Shown piece after piece: positions 52,312 to 64,000 of a stretch of 64,000 bases of DNA (positions within the stretch are counted from its first letter, which is position 1; each line of letters begins with the position of its first letter). The position numbers and the translations under genes were made by a program. The stretch is from contig CM024185.1 of assembly GCA_013433145.1 (NCBI GenBank), forward strand, positions 434,001 to 498,000, in the 5' to 3' direction. The notes under the pieces are model-generated. The model worked only from the letters and a program-made list of their open reading frames with translations, was not told the origin of the DNA and made no database searches. This DNA is from Ascaris suum (taxonomy: Eukaryota > Nematoda > Chromadorea > Rhabditida > Ascarididae).

Positions 52312-54044
52312 CAATGAAGACAGAACATTTTCTGTGGGGTATTTGAATAGGCTATTACGTTGCACTCATCAATCAAAGATGACATAACTTTATCGGGAAG
52401 AGTTTGATGTGTCGGTTGAGGGCACTAAGAGGTTATCACATCATTTAAACGTTTAAAAACTGTCGTTCTCAATTCTCGACATGTTCTAGTAACTTCATTT
52501 CTCATAACGCAAACAACTAAAACATTCTAAGCGTGTTCAAAAAATTCCGCCTATCCCGCCTACTCTGAACGTTAAGTCTTGGTAATCTTTTTTTCTTTAT
52601 TTTCAATGTAATCTATCGACTAATCAATTTATTCGTACGTCAATGAATTTGTTCTTTTTTTTTAATCTCGCAGATTTCGTTCCTTTCTTCCTTTCATTTC
52701 TAACGTTAAACAAAAAGTCGCATTTGGCGATAGGTATGACTGAAAAATATCTCTGCTTTTAATTGATCCCCTTTAATATGCGCTTATCTCATTATTTAAA
52801 TTTTTTGAAGCTTTACAGTCTCACATTCTATCAATATTATTTATTAATTACAAACTATGAAGTTCACTTCTTAAAAATCGTATATTTATTATCCACTGAA
52901 TATTAATCAATTTTATATACAACAAATTTCATTCGTGTGGAAGAAATTCTCATTTATTATTTGCTTCCAATTTTTTTTTCTGTTGTCGCAAAAAAAGAAT
53001 ATGAATGACTTGAGAATATTGCAGAGACAAATTGTTCTTTGCGAATGCGCAAAATAACGAATGAAATGTCGGAAGGGAATTATTTCAAATATAGCGTTTA
53101 AAAAATCCTTCAGATTGCTTTCTTTAAAGTAAATTAATGCCATATTCCTGTAATATTCAAAAAAAAAATTTTTTTTTTTGTTATTTCGCTTAGAGTAGAA
53201 CGAAATGAAATTTTTTAAATTGGAGAAAAATTCAAGAAAAATCTAGGGAGAAAAAAAAGTTAAACAACGAAAATGGACGATGCAAGAAATTCTTCTTTCC
53301 AACTTCAATATTGCGATATTGCTAAGTGAACCACTTGTAGATACTAAGGCTTGAACTATAGCAATTTTTGCTTTATTGCAATTGTTTTTCTTATTTGTTT
53401 GTTTTATTTTAGCAAATGATATTTGATAATTTCCGGATCAATTGCATTGCATTTCCACGATTTCCGGAAGCTGTAAATAATTCCTTCCGGTAGTCAAGAG
53501 AATGGTTGATGGAAATTCTTTGTTTCTGTAGGGTAAAGTTTGCGCCAAAAATGTTGAAACTTTTTGACGATTCGCTGATGCTTCAATTTTTTTTCATAGG
53601 TCTGCTTGGTCTTTCCGGATTTATAAGAGGAATTTAATATTCTAACAGAAAAAAAAATGCCTTATGGCTAATTGAATCGTTACACGAGAATATTATTCTC
53701 GATATATAATTATCTTCTTTGAATTAAAAAGTCTATTGCATTCGAGTAATTTTAATTCAATTTTCAGCTGAACTCTTGAAAGTATTCAAAACCTCTTTCT
53801 AATATGACAACTATATTGTGAGATCTAGCAAGTACTATGTTCTATAACGTGACGTACTATTAACAACAGATTTATTTGTATCTAGCCGTACGTCATTGAT
53901 ATGACACGTTAAAAAAGATACAGTAATTAGTGTTACTCTTTAATGGAAAACTGGAGTTTTCTGAATGAAATTGGAGTTCCTGGAAGTTATGGCGTTCCGG
54001 AAAATTCCGGAAATTGGGAGGTCATTGCAAATTATGAACTTTAG

Positions 54045-57000
54045 AGTCAGAGGTCACCAAAATTCGCGGCTGCCTTGATTTCAAAGTATTCTTCGAAGTG
54101 TTTTATGGGAGGCCAATACAGTTTGTGAGTACTCTTGGTATTTGCAACTCAGACAATGGGGACGCTCTAACGTGATTCGGAGCCTCCCGAAAATCGGAGG
54201 ACCTGTGAATAAATAATTTTGAATTGAATTAAATATGAATTAATTAATCGAAACTAACTTTTGAATCAAGATGAATAAATGACTTAAATTTCTGGACCTA
54301 GGACTGAAAATTTTTCGTGGCTAACACCAGAAGCAACGATACGCTTTGTGCTAACCGTAACATTTGCTAATGATATTGCAATGCTACGCTACGGTGTGTC
54401 TAAATTTTTGTTCATTACGTCGTACAATTGCACATGTTTTTTTTATGCGTTGGACTGTATCACTGTGTATTATATAATAATGTATAAAACGCTTCTCCGA
54501 GATGATTACAACATATGTCATTTTGCAATGTTTTTGTCAACAAATAATATGAAACACAAAATTTATGCAGATTTTTTGACTGCTCTAGTATAGGTCATTC
54601 TATCTTTGATAGATCGATCAGTTGGTAAATTCCTGCGGAAATGTCGCTGTTGAATTTCACAGGTAACTTTCACAGCGCTGTAACTTTGAGGTTATTGACT
54701 GAAAATATTAGACAGATAGGTCTCACACATGCAAGCGCATAAATGCAATATTGCAATAATTTGCCTTATAAATACAATTTAATAAACATTAATAAAAATC
54801 AGTCGTGTTTTTTTTCGCGTATAACGAACAGTTGTTGCGTTGAAATTCTTTAGCCTCTCAGGCGTACTTATCAACATTTCATTTGTTTATGAGAGCATCG
54901 ACTTGTTTGCAGGTGAATTCGAGTAGAGGGAATGGCTTAATCATAGGAACGGCCATTGATATACGACATTCCAGATATTCTTCAGCGTGGATCTACCTTC
55001 TGGATTGCGAAATGAAATTTAACGATCGTAAATAGTAAATATCAAAATTTGAAGCCGTTATTCACTCTGACATACGCATTTCAAAGAAGATCGCTATTCG
55101 CTGTTCAGTAAATTCCCTTCATTCATCATATGTATTCATATCTGCGCAAAAAAAAAACGAATTATATCACGTATAAATATGATGAATCACTAAAAAAAAC
55201 TGATCATTTTCACTTCTTCCTGCTAAAATTTGAAAATATTTTCGAGTCTACAATTATGCGATTCGAAACTTACAAGGCGCCGAATGAAAAGATTCATTGC
55301 GATGAATCGAAGAATTATTGAATTATTGAGTATTTGACAAATGAGGATTGATCTTTATTCGTCAATTTATAAATTACATTATTTGCAACAATTACGAGAA
55401 ACAAGAAGATATTATTTCTATTGCTTTGAATGCGTGCGGTGCTCGAAATATTTGCATAATTTCCAGAAGACACTATTTACGTGCTTCGACGGGAATTCTC
55501 TAACGGCTTCGCTGCTCGCTCTGCATATATTCAAACGTTTTCAAGGTTTGTGTAAGATTTGTTGAGTACTTTAGAAAAAGCCTCTAGAAACTACGCATTA
55601 ATGATCAAAATTCAACTTTAATCGATAACTGGCTGAAATAATCTATGAGAGTGTCGAACTTTACAATGTACACTTAACAACTGAATTTTTGATGTCTTCA
55701 TGCAAAAAAAGAAATCAGAAAGAAAGAATCTGCAGAGCCGAGCAAGAGTACTAGTTCTCGAGCTGACGAAGTTCTCGTAATTTTTTGAGAAGCAAGCGAA
55801 AATAATTACGAATAAATTAGGTATTTTAAAAAGAGATGATGTATTTTTTATGCGTTCGTTGTAAATTTTTGCAAGAGCATATTAGAAGAGGTATATTCGG
55901 TGTGTCCGAACCATAGATGTGCGGTCACATGTGCGAGATTGGCGAGGAGCGAAATATTTCAGGAGGCCTAATGACGTGTGGTAGAAAAATATGCCAAAAT
56001 AGTCTCAAGGTAGAGACAAGCTAAAAACTAATTGTTGTTTCACGTCACGAGCCTAATCGTTGTTAGCAAACTTTGCTCCATAGAAGAGCAAATAGTGGAT
56101 CATGCCTAGGCGTCTGAATGGCCAAGAATATATTCCTATATTCCCCACCTCAGGATGATCCCATATCAACTTCCAAGTTAGAGCAGAAAAAGTTTTACAA
56201 CCAGTCGGCTGGAAAAAAAAACTACCCTTTTTTGAGGAAATCTTGCATGAAGGCTTAAAGCAGATAAAATTTGAATATTTGTTTTGCCTATTTTTCGCAG
56301 ACAATTTGTGGAACCGGTCTGTCTAATGCCATTGCTGAAGATCATATCGTGTGAATACCTCTAGAGCGCTTTTAACTTGTTTTACATTCATGAAACTATT
56401 GAATTATTTATGCAAAACACCTGGTGTATTAAACATTTTTAAAATATTTGAAATAATTTGAGCAATTTTAGCAATGTTATTTGGCCTGCCGGCCATCTGT
56501 CTCTGGTGGACGTTATGCGGCGGTTTGCCGTCATAAATTGTCAGATCTCAATCACTGAAGTGGTTTTGAACTTCTTTGCTAGTATATCAACTCCCCGTGG
56601 AGTTATGTTTACCGGAAAATTTGTCAAATGCCAGCTGGCACAAGCGGAGAAATATGACCGAGAAGCTGGCACGAAAGGAATTTTCAAAACCCGCTCACCA
56701 GCCTCATGGATTACTAATAATAGTAAAATTTATTCAAGACTGAGATTATACTTCGAATACTTGGACCCTCGTATGCCGATCGGTGCAACATGCGAATGGA
56801 TCAGTTGTAAATGCATGCAAATTTTTAAACACTTTATAGCTCATTTCCTGGTTGATTGGTTGATTAAGAAGTTCTGTAAGCGAGGTTTCCATACAACACA
56901 TATCTCGACCATTGAATTTTTTAGGTCTGCCTCTAATGACTCTTGGATTGAACGTCTCTGAAATGAAGGTAAACGTATACGTGCACTAAAATTATGCATA

Positions 57001-58285
57001 AATACAGCTACATCTTCATGAAATACGAAAAATGTAATTCTGTTTTTTTTTGAGATACTTTGAACAACTGTTTAGTAGGAAGTAGTAAATGAAGTATATA
57101 ACTAATATGAGAAAATGCACGAAGCATATTCATAAAAACATACTGCCACTAAATATTCCATTTTTTTTTCTGCTGATAACGTTTTTATCAGTGTTTACTA
57201 TCACTCAGCTTTCTTAAAACTTTAATCATCAAAAAAAAACAAAAACAAAAACAAAAACAAAATTTAGAATCCACTATTCATTGCTGCTCTTGAATGTAGT
57301 TACGTTTGCACGTTTGCTAATAACGTAAACCATTCTATGACGTTGGCCTCATCCATCCGTGAAGTTTGTTGTCATGCGTTTTCGTTACCGGAAGTTACTT
57401 CGTTACGGAAGTTTTTTTTAATACTGTGAAACAAATTACCGAGAAGATTGTAAGAACGAAGCATTAACGTTCTCATAGTTACTTAAGACTAATGTGTTCT
57501 AATCATTCGTTTTCTTTGAATAAGAAAATTGAATGGTTCGTAATTTCCGTTCGTTCGCTTCTTCCATCGTCAAAAAATCATTTACTCTCATTCCATCGCC
57601 CATTCGCTTCTGCTTACTTTGCTATCGTTCCTCGTAGGAGTACTAAAAGAACTAAATTGTTTTTTTTTTCGGTGATTAGATGCTGGATCTGATAATATTG
57701 TAACTGATAATGACTGATAATATTGCAATAGGAATGAAATGAAATATGTCTGAAAGATATAATTGATGACAAAAGGGAATATGCATCAATGCATTTCAAA
57801 GAGGTCAAATGAAATATGCACTATGAATAAATTTCCATATTCATCGTAATTGGCCTCATTCGTTTTGCCATGCAGTCCATTCATTACTTAGTTGACCAAC
57901 ATACGGCTTCAATTCGCAGTGATAAATAATTAGATTTCATTGAATAGAAGATTTTAACCTTCTATTTCTTATAATCCCTTATGAAAGGGTGTTTTACTGT
58001 TTATTTTCTAAATCTGTTCAACAGAGTCTTCTGTATTAGTTTGCAGAGTTTGTTTTGTGTTGTTCCATGGGGTTAGGGTGGCTAGGGCATTAGTTTGTTT
58101 CAAAGGGTCTTCTGTTTGGGAGTGGAGGGGAGAGAGAGAAAGAAATGTGGTTTTTGCTTTTTTCTGCTTTTCTTTTTCCCCTTTTTTGCACGTTATGGCA
58201 ACGCTATGTATATACATATACCTGTGTATATATGCCTATTACTTATTTATTCATTTATTTATGTGTTGATTTATTTGTTTATTGC

Positions 58286-58373
<88 letters not shown>

Positions 58374-59215
58374 CGATACAAAAGTTTATTGGGCTCAGTT
58401 TACACCGTAGGCAAACCTTCTACAGCCGATTGCATTCAACTGATCATCTTACCTATTATTTAGGGAAATACACGATAAATGCAGGTGAACTCTGCTCTTT
58501 AACAGGTCGGGTACAATGAAATGAAATGCACTTTAAGTGAGCAATTGTAAAATCGGGCGATCGCATAGAGTAAAGAATGTGGGGTGCGATTTCATCACTG
58601 TAATGAATTAGTTCCGATTATTTGTTATTAGTATTAAAGAATCCTGATCAGCTTTTGCTTCAAAATCCCCTCCTCGAAACAACTGCCATATTGTCTGCCG
58701 ATGGCGAAATGCAACGCTAGGAAACAATTTTGTAAGCGAACTGTTTTTTTTTATAACGGGAAGCGGAATAAATCAGAATGCTTTAGATTTTCCAAGGTTT
58801 TTAATACAACGGATGAACATTGTTTCCTCTTAAATGCCCTTGGAATTTCTAAAATTACCAGGAAGCTTTATTCATTGCAAACTGTTTAGGCGGCGGTATT
58901 AAAAATGCGGAATATTTGATAATGCTGCAAACAATGCTATAAAAAATAATAGGCTTATAAGAAAACACAGTTTAATAAGCAACAAAACAATTATACTGAA
59001 GTAAATAAGCGTCAGAATTTCCTTTAAATTGCCTTAAAATTTGCTTCCTACTCTCTATAGGTGTTCGTGTGCATGCATTAGAGGTGATGGTGATCGATGA
59101 TAACGAAAAAAAAGTTTTTCTTTTATTTTCAACAGTTTGCGTCTTGAATTTCTTTTTCATCTACCAACTGTACGAAAAGCACACCTGGAGAGATTTAATT
59201 TGCATATTTGGATGA
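54045..59215 (+). CDS. Unrecognised gene, seven phase-compatible exons, C-terminal membrane segment
   Basis: Exons 54045-54124, 54913-55027, 55467-55551, 56472-56875, 56925-56968, 57876-57918 and 59061-59215. Junction phases agree at all six introns; donors include GTGAGT, GTAAGA and GTAAGC, acceptors TTTGCAG, TTTCCAG and TTTTTTAG. Successive peptides include CLDFKVFFEVFYGRPIQF; NGLIIGTAIDIRHS with SSAWIYLLDCEMKFND; DTIYVLRREFSNGFAARSAY; a 134-codon block with WPAGHLSLVDVMRRF and YFEYLDPRMPIGATCEWI; LPLMTLGLNVSEMK; SIHYLVDQHTASIR; and finally HALEVMVIDDNEKKVF plus a 20-residue hydrophobic segment (LLFSTVCVLNFFFIYQLY), ending before TGA. The 56876-56924 intron is only 49 bases. The 5' end is missing; the exon at 44657 has a compatible phase. 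The final helix, with Ile-Asp eight residues before a Phe, faintly recalls the fourth helix of Cys-loop channels, but the ligand-binding hallmarks were not found. Function unassigned. Confidence 0.5.
57231..57262. repeat. (AAAAAC)n short tandem repeat
   Basis: Several consecutive AAAAAC units following an A run, within a predicted intron. Confidence 0.85.
58287..58372. repeat. (TA)n microsatellite
   Basis: 43 perfect TA units in a predicted intron (57919-59060). The Ile/Tyr open frames across it are artefacts. Confidence 0.97.
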
Positions 59216-62090
59216 AGTACCTGAGAAAGGTGCGGTAAGTGAATAGTTTTAAAACAGGTAACTAGTACACTAGACAAATGGAGCAAGTTTTGCATTATGG
59301 AGCATTTATGCATTATGCAAGCAGTCATTTCTGCCGATATAATATGAAAATGAACCGTCGTTTTTTATTGCTCCGTTGCAGATTACGATCGCAATCTATG
59401 GGAATAAAATATCTAAGCCCTTTGTCTACTGATTGTCTCAGGGGCTATGTACTTAATCGCCCTCCCTCCCTCCTCCCCCCTCCCCCCCTCCGCAAAGTTA
59501 ATTAGTCTCTAATCAAAATAATGAAAATCTACCCGTCGGGTGAAGAAAAAGAATTTTTTGAGATCACTAGTAAATTTATCCCAATCACTGCAAACGATCC
59601 ATTGATGAATTAAATATTGGTTTATTGATTTTAAGGTGATTTTTTCAATCATTTCAGCGATTAATTTATATTTTATATTCATATTCCATTTTGCATAATA
59701 AATGTCAGTGCTTTAATGAAATTGTTATTTTGTTATTTAGTTCTTCTAAATTATGAATGTTGCAAATTTGAGAAATTGTTTTCATTTACTCGATACTGCA
59801 CCAATCTCTCTCTCTCCCTCTCTTTTTCTCTCTCTCTTTCTCCATTAGTTTCTACCGTTCCAGCATCCTTCTAGAGCATTTGAATGATGAGCAAGTGATA
59901 CGCTAAAAACTTATTGAGGTGGAAATTCACTCAAGCATAGCATATATGAGGTATGCAATCTATACATTTTACCTTTCAATTAAATAATGTTAAGTTGCAA
60001 ATTAAGATGCGGAATTCATTATCGCCGGAAATTGCACTCTTTTTTTTTTCACTTACCTTCCAACCTCAGTAGACAGATTGCTACCTAAGTGATCTGATGC
60101 TCTTAAACTCCATAATTTTAGTCTAATCTAATGTCGGTCAGTTGTTCGTTTTTATGATCATGTTATGTATGTCTGCAACAAAGCATTCTCATTTATTATT
60201 GACTTGAAAAATGATCCTCGTTTCATGAGATATGCTCGTCTTGATTCGTTTTTTTTTTCGGCAAAAATTGCAAAAGCTCATCATATAGACATCATACCGG
60301 TTATCTTCCATATGTGTGTCTGTCTATTCACCGTCGAATAAATTAAACTTGAGCATTAGAAAAGCTATCAGGTGGGAAAAATTGATGACGGTAATCTAGA
60401 CGATAGAATAACCATAAAAAGCAAAATTTCAAATGCACTAACTATTCTTTCATATGAGAGTTTAGATAATTATATTCAAATGAAATAACTTTACATCAGT
60501 ATCATTTCCATTTTAAACCGATCGGCTTATAGAAATAAAAAAAAAAAAAAAAAAAAACAAATCTTAGCGGCCACTTCGATCGTTTCAAATATGAACGTAT
60601 CGTCCATGCATATTTTTATTTTTTTTTTTGCCAATAATTTTTTGAAATTTAACTATTATTTCAACGAAATAGAAAAGCGCATATTGTGCTAATCTATTTT
60701 GCGAGCTTTACCGATGATTTATTCATATCGTTCTCATATACTTCATATTTTTTTTCCAATCTTCTTAACGACGAAATATCGACTATTGAAGAGGTAAAAA
60801 AAAAACACCTCTGGAAACTAAAAGTCGATTGAATCAATATGAAATGAAGGCATTCGTTTGTGTGATGTAATTTATTTAAAAGCAGTTGCTTCGTTCGAAT
60901 AAACTCTCACACTCTCTTATGATCGTTTCATGGCCGTAGCGCCGATTCACGATCGATACACCTCTAAATGTCACAGATTTTTATTTTATATTCAACGCTT
61001 AATTTTATTCTTATCTTTTTTTTTCAATTTTTAATTAATATATTTCGACTTTATTTAATTAATTTCAATTGGAAATGCAATATTAAAAAAAAAAGTTCAC
61101 TTCAATAGTATGCAATTTCATTATATTAGGAGCATTATCTCACTAAAAATTTCTTGTTCAATAAAGAAGATGAGGGATAATTCCATCTTGAAATTCTACT
61201 GTTAAGCTGTTGAAGATATGTGAACTCATTACTTGCCTATTCAACTTCAATCAACTTCAAAAAAAAATCAAGACATCAAGTCGAAAACTGATTGCTTTCA
61301 TGCGTTCTCTTACATACCAATTCAATTTGTGCGCATATTATCAAGTATACTCATGGATTTGCGTTCGTTATTACTGCTACCATTGAATTGTTTTTCATTT
61401 TTTGTATCATTAGTTTAACGTATAGATTATCTACTTAGAAAACCGATAATGCAGCATAGGTGACATTCTCATCGACGAGAAACTTTCGTTTTAGCTCAAT
61501 TACTTTGAATATTAATTTGTGCAAAAAAAAAGCTATTATGATCCATTACATTGTAAGATCAGCGATTTATGTTTGAAGGATAGATAGTAATGATAAACAG
61601 TTATATGCCGTATAATTAACACAGATGAATAATTGTGCATAATATAGGTGATTTTTGCATATTTGAGCGACAAAAAATGGAGCCAATGATTTCCGTTTAT
61701 TTGAATGACAAAATTTAGCAACACTAGTATCACCTAAATACGTGAAGGAATTCACAACGCTATCAAAAATTTTCAGTAACACAGATGCAGATATGTTAGT
61801 GTAAACTATAATATTAAGTAACAGACTAATACAGAGAATCTCCCATAGGCCATCGTTAGATATAGCTGTAAAGGATGGATGATAAGAGTTGGTATAGTAT
61901 GCTGTGCACTTGCTTAATTGTGCTCACACAACCAACTATTGTGTGAATTGTGGAAAATAGTAAAGAATGCTCAATAATCGATAAAGTTTTGCTGAGTATT
62001 GTGCCGATAATTTAATTGATCTCATTGTTCATGCAAATCCTTTATGAAAGACTGCCTTTTGGCATGAAGTTTGTTTGAAGTCCGACCTAC
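59216..62090. other. Stretch between two candidate genes, nothing supported
   Basis: AT-rich. It holds a pyrimidine tract at 59460-59490, a CT-rich simple region at about 59806-59843 and an A run near 60537-60557. A minus-strand frame at 61567-61782 contains VVNSFTYLG, mentioned under the findings. No gene was modelled. Confidence 0.4.
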
Positions 62091-62256
62091 CGGCGTAAAA
62101 ATTTTCCATTACATTTATTTCCTTAAAATTCTTTTCGGAGTTAATAAACGAAATTGAACAGTTGTATTCTACATTATGCTCCGCCAGAGTTTTCAGCTCC
62201 AGCTTCAACGTCTCCAACGTTTTCAGATAAACAGACAGCCACACAAAAATACGCAT
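62091..62256 (-). CDS. Candidate first exon on the minus strand
   Basis: From ATG at 62256, 55 codons are open to a GTAGGT donor, leaving one base. After a hydrophobic start (MRIFVWLSVYL) it reads KTLETLKLELKTLAEHNVEY and NSEKNFKEINVMENF, a helical, charged composition typical of real protein. No downstream partner exon was confirmed. The N-terminus could be a poor signal segment, or translation may start elsewhere. Coding is plausible, function unknown. Confidence 0.35.
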
Positions 62257-63615
62257 AGATACGTGCACGCGTTACAGTAATGAGCGTTGCAATCGCTCTG
62301 CTACAAATGAGCTCTAAGAACCATTCACTATAAACTATAAACTAACTGATCGATCTATATTGTTCTGTTTTCACTGCTGAATTTAGCCTGTTGAATGCAG
62401 GGAGCCAAATTTTCTTTTTTTAGTAATGGCTGGTAAATTTGGCGTCTTTTCTGATTGGACTTCACAGTTTGAAATGGAAAATTTCTCGAATTATGTTATT
62501 CTGTTGTTCTAATCTCAAATATAGGTGATGTAACGGTCGAATAATTCAGGTCACTTAAAATTTTGTACGGGTATTTGAATGTCTTTTTTTTTCAGTACCA
62601 ACGTTTCATTGATTAATGCCTGTTTAAAACGATAGAAAGTCCTTGTTATTTGAATGATGAAGTATTTTTTCCAGTTCTTCGATGAAAAAAAAAAAAACGA
62701 GACATTCTATGTCGTTTAGAAATTGAAATGCGACCTTTTTTTTGAAGGAAAAAGAAAATGAAATGATATATGATTGTTGCGCTCTATACGAAAGACGCCT
62801 CTCAAGCATATCGTATTTCCATTCCTCACCAATTAACCGATGGAATGCAATTTCAATCTGAGATAGGGCCCTTTTGCAATCCTTTTTTCTTTTTCTTAGT
62901 CTTTTTTTTTTTTTTTTGAAAATACATCAGAAATCACCCGCACTTTAACATGCCTGTTTTCTTACTTGAATATAGCCTGCAGCTATATAACTAGTATATT
63001 TTTTGTGTGGTATATATTTAGAGATGGTGTAGAATATAATTGTGTGTGATGCAGTATATGATTATTACAGGTGTATTACATTTAAAAGGTATAATTATGG
63101 AGATAATTACCTACAGGAAATTATTGGACAATGAGCTCAGTCGTAAGCTGAGCGTTTAATATAGAACCGTTGGATGAGCATTTGTATTGTTCGAATGTAT
63201 TTATTTCACCCATGTATATGTTATTCTCTAATATAATTAAGTGAAATAATTCTAAATATAAATTATGGAAGTTATGGATTTTAGCTAAGAACCGGTGATC
63301 TATAAAATTGACCTGTTCCATAATATCTACCGCGCTTAGGAATGTTCATATGCAGAGATTTTTTTTTTTAACCGTGTGAAAACAATAAAACCGTAGGTGG
63401 GAACCGAGTGAATTTTTGATCAAACTTATGCTCTTATACCATATAAAAACGTCCCGGTTGAAATGTCCTGATATACCTATCCTCAATATTACAAAGGTAA
63501 GCCGCATAATAATGGATTTTAGAGAAGATTGCTATAGGTATATATGGATATGAATGATTACAGACGGTGTGTTTGCGTTTCAATGGGTATTAGAATAGAA
63601 GCGAAGCCAACATCG
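62257..63615. other. Upstream flank of the rapsyn exon
   Basis: AT-rich with T runs; no exon supported. An AG at about 63560 (GATTACAG) lies shortly before the rapsyn start and could be a cis- or trans-splice acceptor. The reading frame is open from 63544 and contains other in-frame ATGs (see the rapsyn entry). Confidence 0.4.
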
Positions 63616-63725
63616 ATGGGTCAACGCGTCGCCAAGCACCACATGCAGTCGGGCGTTAAACTCTACCACCAACGGCATCACCAACAGGCGCTTGCACGTT
63701 GGCGATCAGCACTTCAAAGGCTCAC
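63616..63725 (+). CDS. rpy-1: Rapsyn (43-kDa receptor-associated protein), first coding exon
   Basis: Rapsyn clusters acetylcholine receptors beneath the muscle membrane. It is N-myristoylated and carries tetratricopeptide repeats and a C-terminal RING-type domain. Here only the N-terminus is present: [20 protein letters not shown] followed by [14 protein letters not shown]. The pattern MGQ, a basic/polar stretch, G-x-x-LY, then a run of Q and AL-x-x-W matches the start of vertebrate rapsyn and its first repeat. The exon meets a GTAAAC donor at 63726 and the gene continues beyond the window. I chose ATG 63616 because Gly2 is needed for myristoylation and the rest aligns from there. Two upstream in-frame ATGs exist: one at 63550 and one at 63580 whose product would also start Met-Gly. 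The symbol is that of the C. elegans orthologue, used by inference from the N-terminal match only. Confidence 0.72.
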
Positions 63726-64000
63726 GTAAACTTGACGTCGCATTGCTTTTTTATTGCTTCCGATCCGTTCATTCTTTCCCCACAATCGTCCCTTCCACAT
63801 CCCTTCATCTCTCCTTCCTCCACCCTCTCTAGCAACGTTTCTTCCTAAATTCCTCCCCTGATTTTGTCGCCTTTTTCTTTTCGTTTCTCAACCCCTTTCT
63901 TCTTCCTCTCAGCCACCTTCACAGATGTTGTCATTCGTGGTTTCCATCGTTACTTTCGTCCCACCATAAAGTGATCACCGCTGCTTTGAATAACTTAGTA

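Larger units (their letters stand above)
44810..54044. other. Long intron or intergenic stretch with isolated possible exons
   Basis: Mostly AT-rich with nothing firm. Noted pieces are a GC-richer island at about 46920-47480, a plus-strand frame after TTTTGCAG at 49711, a purine tract at 51517-51549, a pyrimidine tract at 52040-52065 and an E-box hairpin at 52292-52311. None can be tied into a gene model with confidence. Confidence 0.35.

Overview
The window looks like nuclear DNA of a nematode. It carries two genes for cuticle-type collagens: short Gly-X-Y blocks, a Col_cuticle_N-type membrane segment, Cys clusters beside the triple helix, and exons cut inside Gly codons. The DNA is AT-rich, has long (TA)n and (ATT)n arrays, and introns range from 49 bases to several kb. 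Splice acceptors are mixed (TTTCAG, TATAG, TCTAG, GCAG) rather than a strict TTTTCAG. The species is not identifiable from sequence alone; a parasitic or otherwise intron-rich nematode is an inference.

Layout. (1) 2124-4496, plus strand: the 3' two exons of a cuticle collagen whose 5' part was not found. A well-formed minus-strand exon lies in its intron at 2880-3068. (2) 10638-12278, plus strand: three phase-compatible exons of an unrecognised gene. (3) 14611-30513, plus strand: a second cuticle collagen. The firm part is 25565-30513 (membrane segment, cysteine knots, three Gly-X-Y blocks, Cys-Val-Cys tail). Upstream exons at 14611, 22587 and 24637 may give it a long charged N-terminal extension. 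(4) 32640-37284, minus strand: four phase-compatible exons of a protein with about four membrane segments and a short poly-Gln tail. No family was recognised. (5) 44657-59215, plus strand: an exon at 44657 and then seven phase-compatible exons from 54045 to 59215, ending in a membrane segment. The function is unknown; a faint likeness to the last membrane helix of Cys-loop channels is noted. (6) 63616-63725, plus strand: first coding exon of rapsyn, the acetylcholine-receptor clustering protein, running off the right edge.

Between these lie long introns and intergenic stretches. They hold microsatellites, purine/pyrimidine-biased tracts, an alternating purine-pyrimidine CA/CG tract, tandem duplications carrying ATGCAAAT octamers, and several GC-richer islands with short open frames that may be isolated exons.

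Gene models were built by eye from reading-frame continuity, splice signals and intron phase. Apart from the two collagens and rapsyn, no product was recognised. The most noteworthy results are the two unrecognised multi-exon genes, whose exons join in frame across every predicted splice, and the collagen pair with the shared tail.
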